Source: Neptuniibacter sp048548695
Lineage (GTDB): Bacteria > Pseudomonadota > Gammaproteobacteria > Pseudomonadales > Balneatricaceae
DNA length: 58,744 nucleotides
Assembly (NCBI RefSeq): GCF_048548695.1
Contig: NZ_JBLYIF010000015.1
Direction: 5' to 3' (one strand)
The first letter of the stretch is position 1. The number at the start of each line of letters is the position of its first letter. Positions 1-8,789 of the stretch are shown here, in pieces. Position numbers and translations under genes: made by a program. Below the pieces are notes generated by a model that did not search any database, had not been told where the DNA came from, and saw only the letters and a list, made by a program, of their open reading frames with translations.

Positions 1-101
1 AAACCCCACCGGCAGATAAACACTGCCCTGTAGCGGTCAGGGAGGCGCATTCTACACCGCACAGAATTAAGGTCAACCGTTAAGGAGAGATTGGGCGCTA
101 T

Positions 102-527
102 TTATTTTTTCAGCACAAAAACCGAGCAGGGCGCTCGCTCGACCACTTTTGCTGTCACTGAGCCAACCATCAGTTTATCTAAAGCGCCATGTGTCTGCGC
201 TCTGATGACAATCAGATCAGCCTTTTCCCGTTTAGACAATTGTACAATTTGTTCTTGTGCTTCACCGATGGCAACCATGCATTTCACATCTACCCCCGAC
301 AATTGAGATTGTGCCAAGTTGTCTAGCGCATTCAGCAAAGCAGCACGAGCCTTATCCTGACTACCTTTCGGGAAGTAAGATGCCACCAGAGGCATTTGCC
401 AGTCCGGCATGACCGTCAGCAGAAAAATCTGCCCACCTTCGGTGAGGAACGGCCCTAGCTCCGCCAATGTCTCAGCGGTACCTTGCTTATCCTGCAAATC
501 CAGAGGCACCAACACTTTCTTGAACAT
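102..527 (-). CDS. Universal stress protein, UspA family
   Basis: A 141-residue single-domain UspA-fold protein, cytoplasmic and probably nucleotide-binding. It opens with the family's typical beta strand (FKKVLVPLD). Near the C-terminus it has the ATP-loop region HGALDKLMVGSVTAKV followed by RAPCSVFVL, a good match to the Usp G-x9-G(S/T) signature. It starts 8 bp after the TRAP permease stop, so it is very probably the last gene of that operon. UspA proteins are often encoded with TRAP transporters (TeaD of the ectoine TRAP system is the model), where they modulate transport. That role here is inferred from position. No clear terminator was seen in the ~100 bp downstream. Confidence 0.9.
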   Translation of the reverse strand: MFKKVLVPLDLQDKQGTAETLAELGPFLTEGGQIFLLTVMPDWQMPLVASYFPKGSQDKARAALLNALDNLAQSQLSGVDVKCMVAIGEAQEQIVQLSKREKADLIVIRAQTHGALDKLMVGSVTAKVVERAPCSVFVLKK

Positions 528-535
528 AGATCACC

Positions 536-3118
536 TCAGCTTGCAGCGTTTTCTCTGCGCCTGGTTTGTATAAATCCCATAACCAGCAACAATGCGAGGG
601 CGGGCAGCCACAACCATTGCTTATCCGGCCGAATATTATCAGCTTCGATATAGAGGATTTTCCAATCGAAATCGATACCCACATTCTGTGCATCGCTGCC
701 AAATTCCACCATATCCACAATGACATCCTGTTGGTCTATGCGTAGTTCAAGACCAGTCGACATGAGTTTTTCTTCGCCACTACCCTCTTCCGACAGCTGC
801 AGCTGAACAGTCTTTTCAACCCAATCACCGTCTAGAGTTTCGCCTGCCACACGCATGCGCAAAGGCTGACCTGATGGTAGCTGCTCAGCATATTCAACGA
901 TTTCTACCGCAGATAGCTGCTGGGTTGGCGGAAACACTTCATCCCAAAAAAAGCCCGGCCTAAACATTACAAAAGCGATCAGCAATAACAAAATCGTTTC
1001 ATACCAGCGATTTTTGGTCAGCCAAAAGCCCTGCGTTGCGGCCGCAAACACCAGCATAGCAACCAGAGCACCAAAGATTGTCATTAACAAGTGCGGCACG
1101 CTTTCGATGCCATAGAGGATTAACTCTGTATTGTAGATAAACATGAAAGGCAGTACCGCAGTTCGAATATCGTAGGTAAAGCCTTGAATACCGGTTCTGA
1201 TCGGATCAGATCGCGCAATAGCAGCGGCGGCGAAAGCAGCTAACCCCACTGGAGGCGTATCGTCAGCCAAAATACCGAAGTAAAACACAAATAAATGCAC
1301 CGCAATCAGCGGCACGATCAAACCATGCTCCGCGCCAAGGGTAACGATGACCGGCGCCATCAGTGTTGATACCACGATGTAGTTAGCAGTTGTTGGCAGA
1401 CCCATGCCAAGAATCAGACTAATGATCGCCGTAAACAGCAGCATCAGGAACACATTACCGGCAGAGATAAACTCAACAAATTCGGTCATGACCAGGCCGA
1501 TACCTGTCAGGGTTACAGTACCAACAACGATACCGGCCGCTGCAGTCGCAACGCCAATACCGATCATGTTGCGTGCCCCCGATACCAAGCCATTAAATAG
1601 ATCTTCGACGCTCTCAACAAGATGTCGGGCAAGATCCTGCTCTTGACGGAAAAATGCTTTCAACGGCTTATGCGTTAATATAATTAACACCATGAAGACA
1701 GTAGCCCAGAATGCGGATAGACCCGGCGAAAACCGCTCTACCGTCAGGCACCAGATCAGCACACCTACGGGTAACAGGAAATACAAACCTGATTTAACCG
1801 TTGGCCCGGTTTCTGGCAACTGCACGATATCAGCCTCAGGATCATCCATAACCAGGTCCGGGTATTTTGTCGCATAACGCAACAAAAACAGGTACAGAAT
1901 CAATATGCCGCCACCGGCTAAGAGGTAGGACCAACTGCCCAGATATTCTTTACTCCATCCCAGGCCGTAATATATTGCCAATGAACCAATACAGACCCCA
2001 AGAATAATAAACGCCCAAACCACAAGTTTTTGTGCCAGCGTTGCTTTGTTCCTGCTTGGCAGGCCCTCCATGCCGGCTTTCAAAGCTTCAAGATGGACGA
2101 TATAGATCAACGCAATATAAGAAATAAGCGCGGGCAGGATCGCATGCTGGATAACTTCGATATATGAGATCCCGACATACTCAACCATGAGAAATGCCGC
2201 AGCCCCCATAATCGGCGGCGTTAACTGACCATTGGTAGAGGCCGCTACCTCAACCGCACCAGCTTTATATGCGGGAAAACCCACCCGCTTCATCAACGGG
2301 ATAGTGAAAGTACCCGTGGTTACCACATTGGCAATAGAGGAGCCCGACACCAGTCCACTCAAACCAGAAGAGACAACGGCCGCTTTTGCCGGACCGCCGC
2401 GCATATGACCCAGGAGAGAAAAAGCCACCTGCGTGAAATAGTTACCAGCACCTGCTTTATCAAGCAGCGCACCAAACAGCACAAACAAAAACACAAAACT
2501 GGTGGAGACACCCAGTGCCACACCAAAAACACCTTCAGTCGTTAACCACTGATGGGACATCGCTTTATTAAGGCTTGCCCCTTTATGTGAGATCACCTCT
2601 GGCATGTAAGGGCCGGCAAAGGTGTACAACAAAAACACTGAGGCCACTACCATCAATGGTGGGCCAAGCGCGCGACGTGTCGCCTCAAGCAGCAAGATCA
2701 TGCCACACACAGCAACCACGATATCGCGCGTGATTGGAGCACCTGCCCGATCTGCCAATTCAGCGTGAAAAACCACCAAATAACTGGCGCAGAAGGCACC
2801 CAGCAACGCAAACAACCAATCCTGCCAAGGCACAGAATCAAAGGAAGACGATTTCAGCGCGGGAAACGCTGTAAAAGAAAGAAAAATCGCAAAGCTCAGG
2901 TGAATAGCACGAGCTTCGGTATCATTAAAAACTGCAAAGTTGACGATAAATGGTAACGGTGAGGCATACCACAGCTGAAATAATGCCCAGCTCAGCGCTA
3001 CTAACCATAAAAATTTACCCGGCAGGCCTGCAGGAGATCTGGCTCCCGAATCAGATTGAGCCACCATCTGCTGAACTTCATCAGCAACACTCTGTGCATG
3101 ACGCCCGGTTTCATCCAT
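536..3118 (-). CDS. TRAP transporter fused permease (DctQM-type, TAXI class) with DUF3394 tail
   Basis: An 860-residue inner-membrane protein with many hydrophobic helices. The first part corresponds to the small DctQ-like subunit and the central part to the large DctM-like subunit (glycine-rich stretches such as GLVSGSSIANVVTTGTF and ILGMGLPTTANYIV). After about residue 690 a soluble segment is followed by a last helix (WLWLPALALLLVMGF) and a basic tail. This layout matches the DUF3394 domain of fused TAXI permeases. It imports an organic acid or similar solute using the sodium or proton gradient together with the TAXI binding protein encoded just upstream; the substrate cannot be read from sequence. 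It lies between the binding protein (61 bp gap containing a strong hairpin) and the UspA gene. Confidence 0.93.
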   Translation of the reverse strand: MDETGRHAQSVADEVQQMVAQSDSGARSPAGLPGKFLWLVALSWALFQLWYASPLPFIVNFAVFNDTEARAIHLSFAIFLSFTAFPALKSSSFDSVPWQDWLFALLGAFCASYLVVFHAELADRAGAPITRDIVVAVCGMILLLEATRRALGPPLMVVASVFLLYTFAGPYMPEVISHKGASLNKAMSHQWLTTEGVFGVALGVSTSFVFLFVLFGALLDKAGAGNYFTQVAFSLLGHMRGGPAKAAVVSSGLSGLVSGSSIANVVTTGTFTIPLMKRVGFPAYKAGAVEVAASTNGQLTPPIMGAAAFLMVEYVGISYIEVIQHAILPALISYIALIYIVHLEALKAGMEGLPSRNKATLAQKLVVWAFIILGVCIGSLAIYYGLGWSKEYLGSWSYLLAGGGILILYLFLLRYATKYPDLVMDDPEADIVQLPETGPTVKSGLYFLLPVGVLIWCLTVERFSPGLSAFWATVFMVLIILTHKPLKAFFRQEQDLARHLVESVEDLFNGLVSGARNMIGIGVATAAAGIVVGTVTLTGIGLVMTEFVEFISAGNVFLMLLFTAIISLILGMGLPTTANYIVVSTLMAPVIVTLGAEHGLIVPLIAVHLFVFYFGILADDTPPVGLAAFAAAAIARSDPIRTGIQGFTYDIRTAVLPFMFIYNTELILYGIESVPHLLMTIFGALVAMLVFAAATQGFWLTKNRWYETILLLLIAFVMFRPGFFWDEVFPPTQQLSAVEIVEYAEQLPSGQPLRMRVAGETLDGDWVEKTVQLQLSEEGSGEEKLMSTGLELRIDQQDVIVDMVEFGSDAQNVGIDFDWKILYIEADNIRPDKQWLWLPALALLLVMGFIQTRRRENAAS

Positions 3119-3150
3119 GGAGGGACCTCCTCATCATTACCACGATAACA

Positions 3151-3171
3151 GCCCGGGGACTGACCCCGGGC
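3151..3171 (-). promoter_or_regulatory. Intercistronic hairpin between binding protein and permease genes
   Basis: A perfect 8-bp inverted repeat, GCCCGGGG / CCCCGGGC, with a 5-nt loop, lies in the 61-bp gap between the TAXI gene and the permease gene. No U tract follows it on the minus strand, so it is not a standard terminator. Such hairpins often stabilise the 3' end of the upstream message, giving more binding protein than permease. That role is inferred. Confidence 0.6.
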
Positions 3172-3179
3172 AGATGCTT

Positions 3180-4163
3180 TTATAGAAGGCCTGCTTCTTT
3201 ATAGTATTTCATCGCACCCGGGTGCAGCGGTGCTGACAAACCATCTTTTATCATCTCCTCTTTTTTCAGATTGGCAAAAGCGGGGTGTAACTTACGAAAA
3301 TCATCGAAGTTTTCGAATACTGCTTTCACCACCTGATAAACAACTTTTTCAGGCACCTGAGCAGAAGATACGAAGGTTGCACCCACACCAAAGGTAATTA
3401 CATCATCCGGGTTACCACGGTACATTCCACCTGGGATAACAGCTTTACGGTAATAGCTATTATCGCCCACCAGCTTGTTAACCACATCATCATTCACGTT
3501 TACCAATGTGCTGTCACACGAGGTAGTTGCTTCTTTGATCGCACCACTTGGATGCCCCACAACATAAACCATGACATCAATCTTATTGTCACAGAGCGCA
3601 CTGGCCTGCTCCGATGCTTTCAGTTCAGAAGCCAGAGCAAGATCGTCCAGCGTCAAGCCCTTAGCATTCATCAGAACTTCAATCGTCCCACGCTGCCCCG
3701 AGCCCGGATTACCAATATTGACCCGCTTACCCTTGATATCATCAAAATCTTTGATGCCTGAGTCAGCTCTGGCAACAACCGTAAAAGGCTCAGGATGCAC
3801 TGAGAAAACGGCTCTTAAATCCGGGTTAGCGCCCATCTCTTCAAATTTACTGGTGCCTTTGTAAGCATGATACTGCCAGTCAGACTGGGCTACCCCCATG
3901 TCCAACTCACCCGCACGAATCGTGTTGAGGTTGTAGACCGAACCACCGGTAGACTCTACGGAACAACGAATACCATGCTCTTTACGCCCCTTGTTGACCA
4001 GCCGACAGATCGCACCACCAGTAGGGTAATACACGCCAGTCACACCACCGGTACCGATGGTTATGAAATCCTGCGCCTGAACCGTCGGCACCGCAACAGT
4101 CAAACCTACGCCCAATGCAGTACCCACGACTGCGGAAACCAATGTTTTTTGTGCTCGCATCAC
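3180..4163 (-). CDS. TAXI-family TRAP transporter solute-binding protein
   Basis: A 327-residue periplasmic protein with a signal peptide (basic MMRAQK start, hydrophobic core, probable cleavage after VQAQ near residue 31). The mature N-terminus ITIGTGGVTGVYYPTGGAIC is the TAXI-family hallmark, and the GKRVNIGNPGSGQRGT segment is also typical. It captures the solute and delivers it to the fused permease encoded next on the same strand. Family length is usually 320-330 residues, so it is full length. The substrate is unknown (TAXI systems are linked to glutamate and other carboxylates). The ATG at 4163 is followed directly by a second ATG; GGGAGAG upstream serves as ribosome binding site. Confidence 0.93.
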   Translation of the reverse strand: MMRAQKTLVSAVVGTALGVGLTVAVPTVQAQDFITIGTGGVTGVYYPTGGAICRLVNKGRKEHGIRCSVESTGGSVYNLNTIRAGELDMGVAQSDWQYHAYKGTSKFEEMGANPDLRAVFSVHPEPFTVVARADSGIKDFDDIKGKRVNIGNPGSGQRGTIEVLMNAKGLTLDDLALASELKASEQASALCDNKIDVMVYVVGHPSGAIKEATTSCDSTLVNVNDDVVNKLVGDNSYYRKAVIPGGMYRGNPDDVITFGVGATFVSSAQVPEKVVYQVVKAVFENFDDFRKLHPAFANLKKEEMIKDGLSAPLHPGAMKYYKEAGLL

Positions 4164-4270
4164 TCTCTCCCTGCATTAATCAGTCTGACACTGTGTAATA
4201 TGCTCATTTTTATTAATACGCCACTTATCAGCCTAGTGGCATTCCTAAGATTTTCAAGGAAATCAATATA

Positions 4271-6010
4271 TTAATGTGAGCGGGAGAAACGATGCAGCTG
4301 GCGATATGGGAACACATCCACCAGCACACCCTGCTGTACCTGAGATTGCATACTTAACCAGCATTCCACCGATAACAGGTCACCATGTAATTCATTAAAC
4401 AACCGCCTGACTTTTGGGTGACAAGCCGTTAACAGAGAAAACTCTTCCGGGAACACATCATTTTGACTTACCGAATACCAAGGTTCGCCCGAAAGCTCCT
4501 GCTCTGGGTACATAGGTTCAGGTATCCGGCGAAAGTTGCACTCGGTAAGGTACAGAATTTCGTCATAGTCATAAAACACTACCCGCCCATGCCGGGTTAC
4601 ACCGAAGTTTTTAAATAACATATCGCCCGCAAAGATATTCGCCGCCGCCAACTGCTTAATCGCTTTGCCATATTCGTTAATGGCGTTAAATAACGCCGTA
4701 TCATCATTGCTCGACAGTGCATCATCGATATAAATATTCAGTGGCGTCATATACCGCTCAGTCCATAAGTGGCGAATAATCACCCTGGACTCTTCAATCA
4801 CCACACTATTGGCAGCCACCAATTGCAGTTCTTGCAATAACGCCTCGGAAAAACGCGCTTTCGGAAAACTGAAGTTAGTAAACTCTTGGGTATCCGCCAT
4901 CCGGCCTACCCGGTCATGCCGCTTAACCAATTGATACTTTTCCTTCACGCCCTCACGGGTAATCTGTTTCGAAGAGGAAAACCGGTCTTTTATAATTTTG
5001 AACACGACCGGAAAAGAGGGCAGCGTGAAAACGGTCATAACCATACCTTTAATACCCGGTGCAATAATGAACTGATCCTCGCTTTGCGCTAGGTGCGCCA
5101 CAAAACTACGAAAGAACTCCGCTTTACCCTGCTTGTAAAAACCGATCGAACTGTAGAGTTCCGGTATAGACTTTGCGGGAATTAACGTATGAAGAAACCG
5201 CACGAATTCAGATGGGATATCGACATCAACCAGGAAATAGGAACGAGTAAAGCTAAAGATAATGGAGACATCATTCTCATCGCAGATCAAAGAATCCACA
5301 TATAATGCGCCCTGCTCGTTATTGAGAATCGGCAATACAAAAGGAATACTCTGATCAGCAATATGTACCCTACCCACCACATAGGCTGCTTTGTTGCGAT
5401 AAAACAGACTACGAATAACCTGCACCGACGCGCCCTGCTCCGACAACCTGGCTAACGGCAGAACACCTCGTGCCCGCACCACCAGATTACGAATATCACG
5501 ACGCAGATTTTCCCAGGGCGCTTGCAACGGCAGATCTTGTAATAACCGGGACAGCAGTCTTACACCACCCAATTCAGCCAATGGGTATGTACGATAGATC
5601 GCACCACCCGTATTAATCAGCCGTTCCCGCCAGGATGAAAAAATGAACATGTGCTCATCGTCTATCTGCCGGTGGCGAAAAACATGACAGTACACAGAGT
5701 TATAAAAGGTCTCCGCCAGTTCCGGGTCTGTCCGCTGCTGCAATAGCCGACGATAGTAAGGTTTAGCCTTATTCCATAACTCTGGTGTATACAACGCCTC
5801 GCCTAACAGCTGCTGCATCTCTGAAGCGGCCGCCACCACCATGGATTCATACAGGTCGATACGCTGTGCTGAAAGCGTTTGAATCGCCCCCCAGTCAGCA
5901 CCCTCGAAAAAAACCTGTGCCTCCTCGGTTATTTCCTGAAAGTTCAGGCGATACTCCGCAAAATACACCATAACGCTGGCAGCAATTCGCTGATATGGCT
6001 TACGTTCCAT
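4271..6010 (-). CDS. aceK: Isocitrate dehydrogenase kinase/phosphatase AceK
   Basis: A 579-residue cytoplasmic bifunctional enzyme that phosphorylates and dephosphorylates isocitrate dehydrogenase, setting the split between the TCA cycle and the glyoxylate bypass. Visible signatures are the P-loop-like ATP site APGIKGMVMTVFTLPSF (about residues 317-333), the kinase Lys in FKIIKDRF, and the metal-binding/catalytic FYDYDEILYL (about 478-487). Length equals the E. coli protein (578). No aceA or aceB is adjacent. It is transcribed divergently from pfkA across a ~120-bp gap. A hairpin-forming segment at about 4219-4240 follows the gene but lacks a clear U run. Confidence 0.97.
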   Translation of the reverse strand: MERKPYQRIAASVMVYFAEYRLNFQEITEEAQVFFEGADWGAIQTLSAQRIDLYESMVVAAASEMQQLLGEALYTPELWNKAKPYYRRLLQQRTDPELAETFYNSVYCHVFRHRQIDDEHMFIFSSWRERLINTGGAIYRTYPLAELGGVRLLSRLLQDLPLQAPWENLRRDIRNLVVRARGVLPLARLSEQGASVQVIRSLFYRNKAAYVVGRVHIADQSIPFVLPILNNEQGALYVDSLICDENDVSIIFSFTRSYFLVDVDIPSEFVRFLHTLIPAKSIPELYSSIGFYKQGKAEFFRSFVAHLAQSEDQFIIAPGIKGMVMTVFTLPSFPVVFKIIKDRFSSSKQITREGVKEKYQLVKRHDRVGRMADTQEFTNFSFPKARFSEALLQELQLVAANSVVIEESRVIIRHLWTERYMTPLNIYIDDALSSNDDTALFNAINEYGKAIKQLAAANIFAGDMLFKNFGVTRHGRVVFYDYDEILYLTECNFRRIPEPMYPEQELSGEPWYSVSQNDVFPEEFSLLTACHPKVRRLFNELHGDLLSVECWLSMQSQVQQGVLVDVFPYRQLHRFSRSH

Positions 6011-6131
6011 GCTCGATACTCAAACCTAAGATGTTGGACCGAATTATTCGCACGATAAATTGGATCACATGATGATTCTGTCATGCAGCTTAGATTACAC
6101 TGAAACCAAACAGCCAGCTGATCATAAGCCG

Positions 6132-7136
6132 ATGTATACCATTCCAACATTTTCTGTAACCCAAAAACCACGCGCCATTGCTGTTTTGACCAGCGGCGGC
6201 GACTCGCCAGGCATGAACCCAGCCATTCGTGGCGTCGTGCGCGCAGCACTCAATCAGGATATTCGTGTAGTGGGCATACACCGCGGTTATAGCGGGTTAA
6301 TCACAGGTGACTTTGAAGAAATGAACTCTGCGTCTGTCACCAATATCGTGCAACGAGGCGGCACCTTGCTGAAAAGTGACCGATGCCTGGCATTCAAAGA
6401 TGCAAAAGTACGCCAGCGTGGCGCTCAGATATTGCAGGAAAATACAATTGACGCCCTGGTAGTGATCGGTGGTGACGGCTCACTGACGGGAGCTCACTTA
6501 CTGTGCCGTGAAAGTGGCATTCCAGTGGTCGGACTACCGGGCACCATCGACAATGACATCTTTGGCAGTGATGACACCATCGGCTTTGACACTGCGGTTA
6601 ATACCGCACTCGATGCCATTGACAAAATTCGTGACACCGCCCTATCTCATGAAAGCCTGTTTTTGGTAGAGGTTATGGGACGCAACTCTGGATTTATTGC
6701 CACCCACGTCGGCATTGCCTGCGGCGCGGAGATGATTGTGGTGCCTGAGTATGAAGTTGAGGTCGATGCGATCTGTTTTCAACTGGCGAATAATCGACGT
6801 ACCGGACAAGGTTCTAGCGGCATCATCGTCGTAGCAGAAGGCCCTGAACCCGGCCTGACATATAGCCTCGCCCACCAACTCGAAGCAAACGGGCAAATAG
6901 CCAAGGTCTGCATATTGGGCCATATACAGCGCGGCGGCAGCCCCTCAGGTCATGACCGAGTTCTGGCCTCCTGCCTTGGGGCATCTGCGGTCGATTATCT
7001 ATGTGCCGGTTATTCTGACATTATGATTGGGGTGCAGAATGGCGCCATCTGTGACACGCCGCTGAAGCATGTCATCGCGAATAAAAAACCGCTTGATCCG
7101 ACCCTGTTTCAACGCGCACTTCTGTTGCACAAATAA
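6132..7136 (+). CDS. pfkA: ATP-dependent 6-phosphofructokinase
   Basis: A 334-residue glycolytic enzyme converting fructose 6-phosphate and ATP to fructose 1,6-bisphosphate. Motifs in order: LTSGGDSPGMNPAIRG (nucleotide loop), VIGGDGSLTGA, LPGTIDNDIFGSDDTIG (catalytic Asp), EVMGRNSGFIA, and LGHIQRGGSPS. The Gly in GGDGS and the Gly before TIDND are the residues typical of ATP-using enzymes; PPi-dependent enzymes carry Asp and Lys there. An upstream in-frame ATG at 6060 would add 24 residues unlike the family, so 6132 is preferred although its ribosome site is weak. It is followed after 27 bp by the DUF502 gene and is divergent from aceK. Confidence 0.93.
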   Translation: MYTIPTFSVTQKPRAIAVLTSGGDSPGMNPAIRGVVRAALNQDIRVVGIHRGYSGLITGDFEEMNSASVTNIVQRGGTLLKSDRCLAFKDAKVRQRGAQILQENTIDALVVIGGDGSLTGAHLLCRESGIPVVGLPGTIDNDIFGSDDTIGFDTAVNTALDAIDKIRDTALSHESLFLVEVMGRNSGFIATHVGIACGAEMIVVPEYEVEVDAICFQLANNRRTGQGSSGIIVVAEGPEPGLTYSLAHQLEANGQIAKVCILGHIQRGGSPSGHDRVLASCLGASAVDYLCAGYSDIMIGVQNGAICDTPLKHVIANKKPLDPTLFQRALLLHK

Positions 7137-7163
7137 GTGCCACCAATCAAGGAACGTTAAGAG

Positions 7164-7814
7164 ATGAAAAACCCGTTGTTATTTCGCAGCCTAATCAGGT
7201 TCTTCTTTCAAGGCCTGCTGATACTGCTACCAGCGGTGCTCACTGTCTATCTCGTCTACCTGATCTTCGCCGCGTTGAATAACACCGTATTTTCAGCCAT
7301 TGGTAGCGTTATTCAGGTATTTTTTCCTGCAATATCTCCCGGCGCAGAAACAGTGTTACTGGGAGGCCTCTGCACGCTGGCATTAATCATACTGACCGGA
7401 GCAATTGCCTCAAACTACCTAGGGGCTATCGTCCTGTCCTGGCTTGACCGCCTGCTGGAAAAGACCCCGGTTGTTAAATTACTTTACAACACCTTAAAGG
7501 ATCTATTTAAAGCTTTTCTTGGCGATCAGAAAAGCTTTGAGGCCCCTGTACTGGTTACCCTGACACCGGATGGCGCCATCAAGGCCATGGGGTTTATTAC
7601 CAATGACCAGCTTGATGAATTTGGCTTGGCACAGGACGTGGCGGTTTACCTGCCCCAATCCTACAACTTTGCCGGCAATCTGATTATCGTGCCTAAAGAC
7701 CGTATAACTCGTTTAGACGCCAAAGCCAGCCGAGTGACCACGTTTGTAGTCAGTGGCGGCATTACCAGTGCGAGCAAAGGGGAAGGCTCTGCGCTGAAAG
7801 AGACTACCGAATAA
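7164..7814 (+). CDS. DUF502-family inner-membrane protein
   Basis: A 216-residue protein with two hydrophobic helices, about residues 10-37 (LLILLPAVLTVYLVYLIF) and 60-85 (VLLGGLCTLALIILTGAIA). A soluble C-terminal half follows, containing TPVVKLLYNTLKDLFKAF, a stretch typical of DUF502. The biochemical function of the family is unknown. The gene follows pfkA by 27 bp with an AAGGAACG ribosome site and is probably cotranscribed. Its last 11 bp overlap the 3' end of the convergent metallo-hydrolase gene. Confidence 0.9.
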   Translation: MKNPLLFRSLIRFFFQGLLILLPAVLTVYLVYLIFAALNNTVFSAIGSVIQVFFPAISPGAETVLLGGLCTLALIILTGAIASNYLGAIVLSWLDRLLEKTPVVKLLYNTLKDLFKAFLGDQKSFEAPVLVTLTPDGAIKAMGFITNDQLDEFGLAQDVAVYLPQSYNFAGNLIIVPKDRITRLDAKASRVTTFVVSGGITSASKGEGSALKETTE

Positions 7815-8433
7815 ACGGGTTGGTGAGGCGCTCCACACCCAGCTCAGAATTAGGTCCATGCCCCGGAATAAACATGACATCATCACCCAAGGGCAGAATC
7901 TTTTCCTTAATCGCCTGAATGAGATCAGCATGATTGCCCCGAGGGAAGTCAGTGCGACCGATGGAGCCCCTGAAGAGCACATCACCAACTAATAACAGCT
8001 TCTCCGCAGCATGAAAAAACACCACATGACCGGGCGTATGCCCGGGGCAGTGAATCACCTCTAACCTCTGGTTACCCACTGCCACCTGATCCTGATCATT
8101 TAGCCAACGGTCAGGGGTAAAACTATCGCATACGGGAAAATTAAACATCCGGCTCTGCTCTGCCATACCATCGATCCAGAATTTATCATCGATATGCGGC
8201 CCTTCCACAGGCAGCTTGTGCGTCTGCATCAACTCAGCTGTGCCTCCAGCATGGTCAATATGGGCATGGGTCAGTAGCACTTTTTCAAGTACCACACCTT
8301 CCTCTGTGACCGCAGACAGAATACGTTCCACTTCACCACCAGGATCAACCACAGCCGCTTTTTTAGTCTCTTCACACCAGATCAGCGTACAGTTTTGCTG
8401 AAATGGCGTTACAGGAATTGTTCTGAATTTCAT
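7804..8433 (-). CDS. MBL-fold metallo-hydrolase, glyoxalase II-like (YcbL type)
   Basis: A 209-residue metallo-beta-lactamase-fold hydrolase. The zinc motif THAHIDHAGG (His56, His58, Asp60, His61) is complete, and CPGHTPGHVVFF, LLVGDVLF and FIPGHGP supply the remaining metal ligands. Its short single-domain form fits YcbL-like type II glyoxalases/thioesterases; the substrate is not certain. The ATG at 8433 (MKFRTIPVTPFQQNC) begins exactly as the family does. An in-frame TTG at 8469 would add 12 atypical residues. It is the first sizeable gene downstream of the c-di-GMP riboswitch at 8696-8789, which may control it through a ~260-nt leader. Its 3' end overlaps the DUF502 gene by 11 bp. Confidence 0.92.
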   Translation of the reverse strand: MKFRTIPVTPFQQNCTLIWCEETKKAAVVDPGGEVERILSAVTEEGVVLEKVLLTHAHIDHAGGTAELMQTHKLPVEGPHIDDKFWIDGMAEQSRMFNFPVCDSFTPDRWLNDQDQVAVGNQRLEVIHCPGHTPGHVVFFHAAEKLLLVGDVLFRGSIGRTDFPRGNHADLIQAIKEKILPLGDDVMFIPGHGPNSELGVERLTNPFIR

Positions 8434-8487
8434 AAACTTGTTTGAATTTACTCTTAATCTGAGGGACAAAAACTTGCGCTGAATTTG

Positions 8488-8610
8488 CTACCATCTGCGT
8501 AATATTGCTATCAGCCTACCTTTTAACTGGCGCAGAACCTGCGTCAACTCTAACAGAGTTAGCTGAGAGTGATAAGAAATCCACATACCTGAACTGGTCA
8601 CATGCAGCAT
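8488..8610 (-). CDS. Possible 40-residue small ORF in the riboswitch leader
   Basis: An ATG-started frame of 40 codons lies between the c-di-GMP riboswitch and the metallo-hydrolase gene. It starts MLHVTSSGMW and ends with a leucine-rich, basic stretch (LRQLKGRLIAILRRW) that could form an amphipathic helix. No good ribosome binding site was seen, and the frame stays open upstream of the ATG. It may be a leader peptide, a small membrane-active protein or chance. Recorded because it sits exactly where a riboswitch-controlled gene would be expected. Confidence 0.2.
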   Translation of the reverse strand: MLHVTSSGMWISYHSQLTLLELTQVLRQLKGRLIAILRRW

Positions 8611-8695
8611 CAACAGTGTTGCAGCGAAACTAAACGGGATGTTTTATACTTGCGGTTTGCTATTGCCGGTGACGATTGGTCCGCACTTAGAAAAA

Positions 8696-8789
8696 GATCC
8701 CTCTCGTTCGGTAGCCAGACCATCCACGTGGGACTCTGAACTTTGCGTCCCGTACTTGCGTACGGTTTGCCTTTATCGAGAGAGGATCC
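8696..8789 (-). ncRNA. Cyclic-di-GMP-I (GEMM) riboswitch aptamer
   Basis: Read on the minus strand the segment has the GEMM-I core in the right order. The P1 5' strand is GATCCTCTCTCG (8777-8789), followed by the conserved AAAGGCAAACC. P2 is GTAC closed by a GCAA GNRA tetraloop and GTAC. The conserved GGGACGCAAAG comes next, then the P3 arm ending in GGCTACCGAA, and the P1 3' strand CGAGAGGGATC (8696-8706). The tetraloop and both invariant joining segments are the strongest evidence. TTTTT (8691-8695) follows P1 directly. The RNA points toward the 40-codon frame and the metallo-hydrolase gene. Confidence 0.88.

Noticed and set aside
1..101. Terminator or RNA at the left edge
   Set aside because: Only a 5-bp CCCTG/CAGGG hairpin without a U tract is visible, too weak to call.
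6132..7136. PPi-dependent phosphofructokinase
   Set aside because: The discriminating residues (GGDGS and Gly before TIDND) are those of ATP-dependent enzymes.
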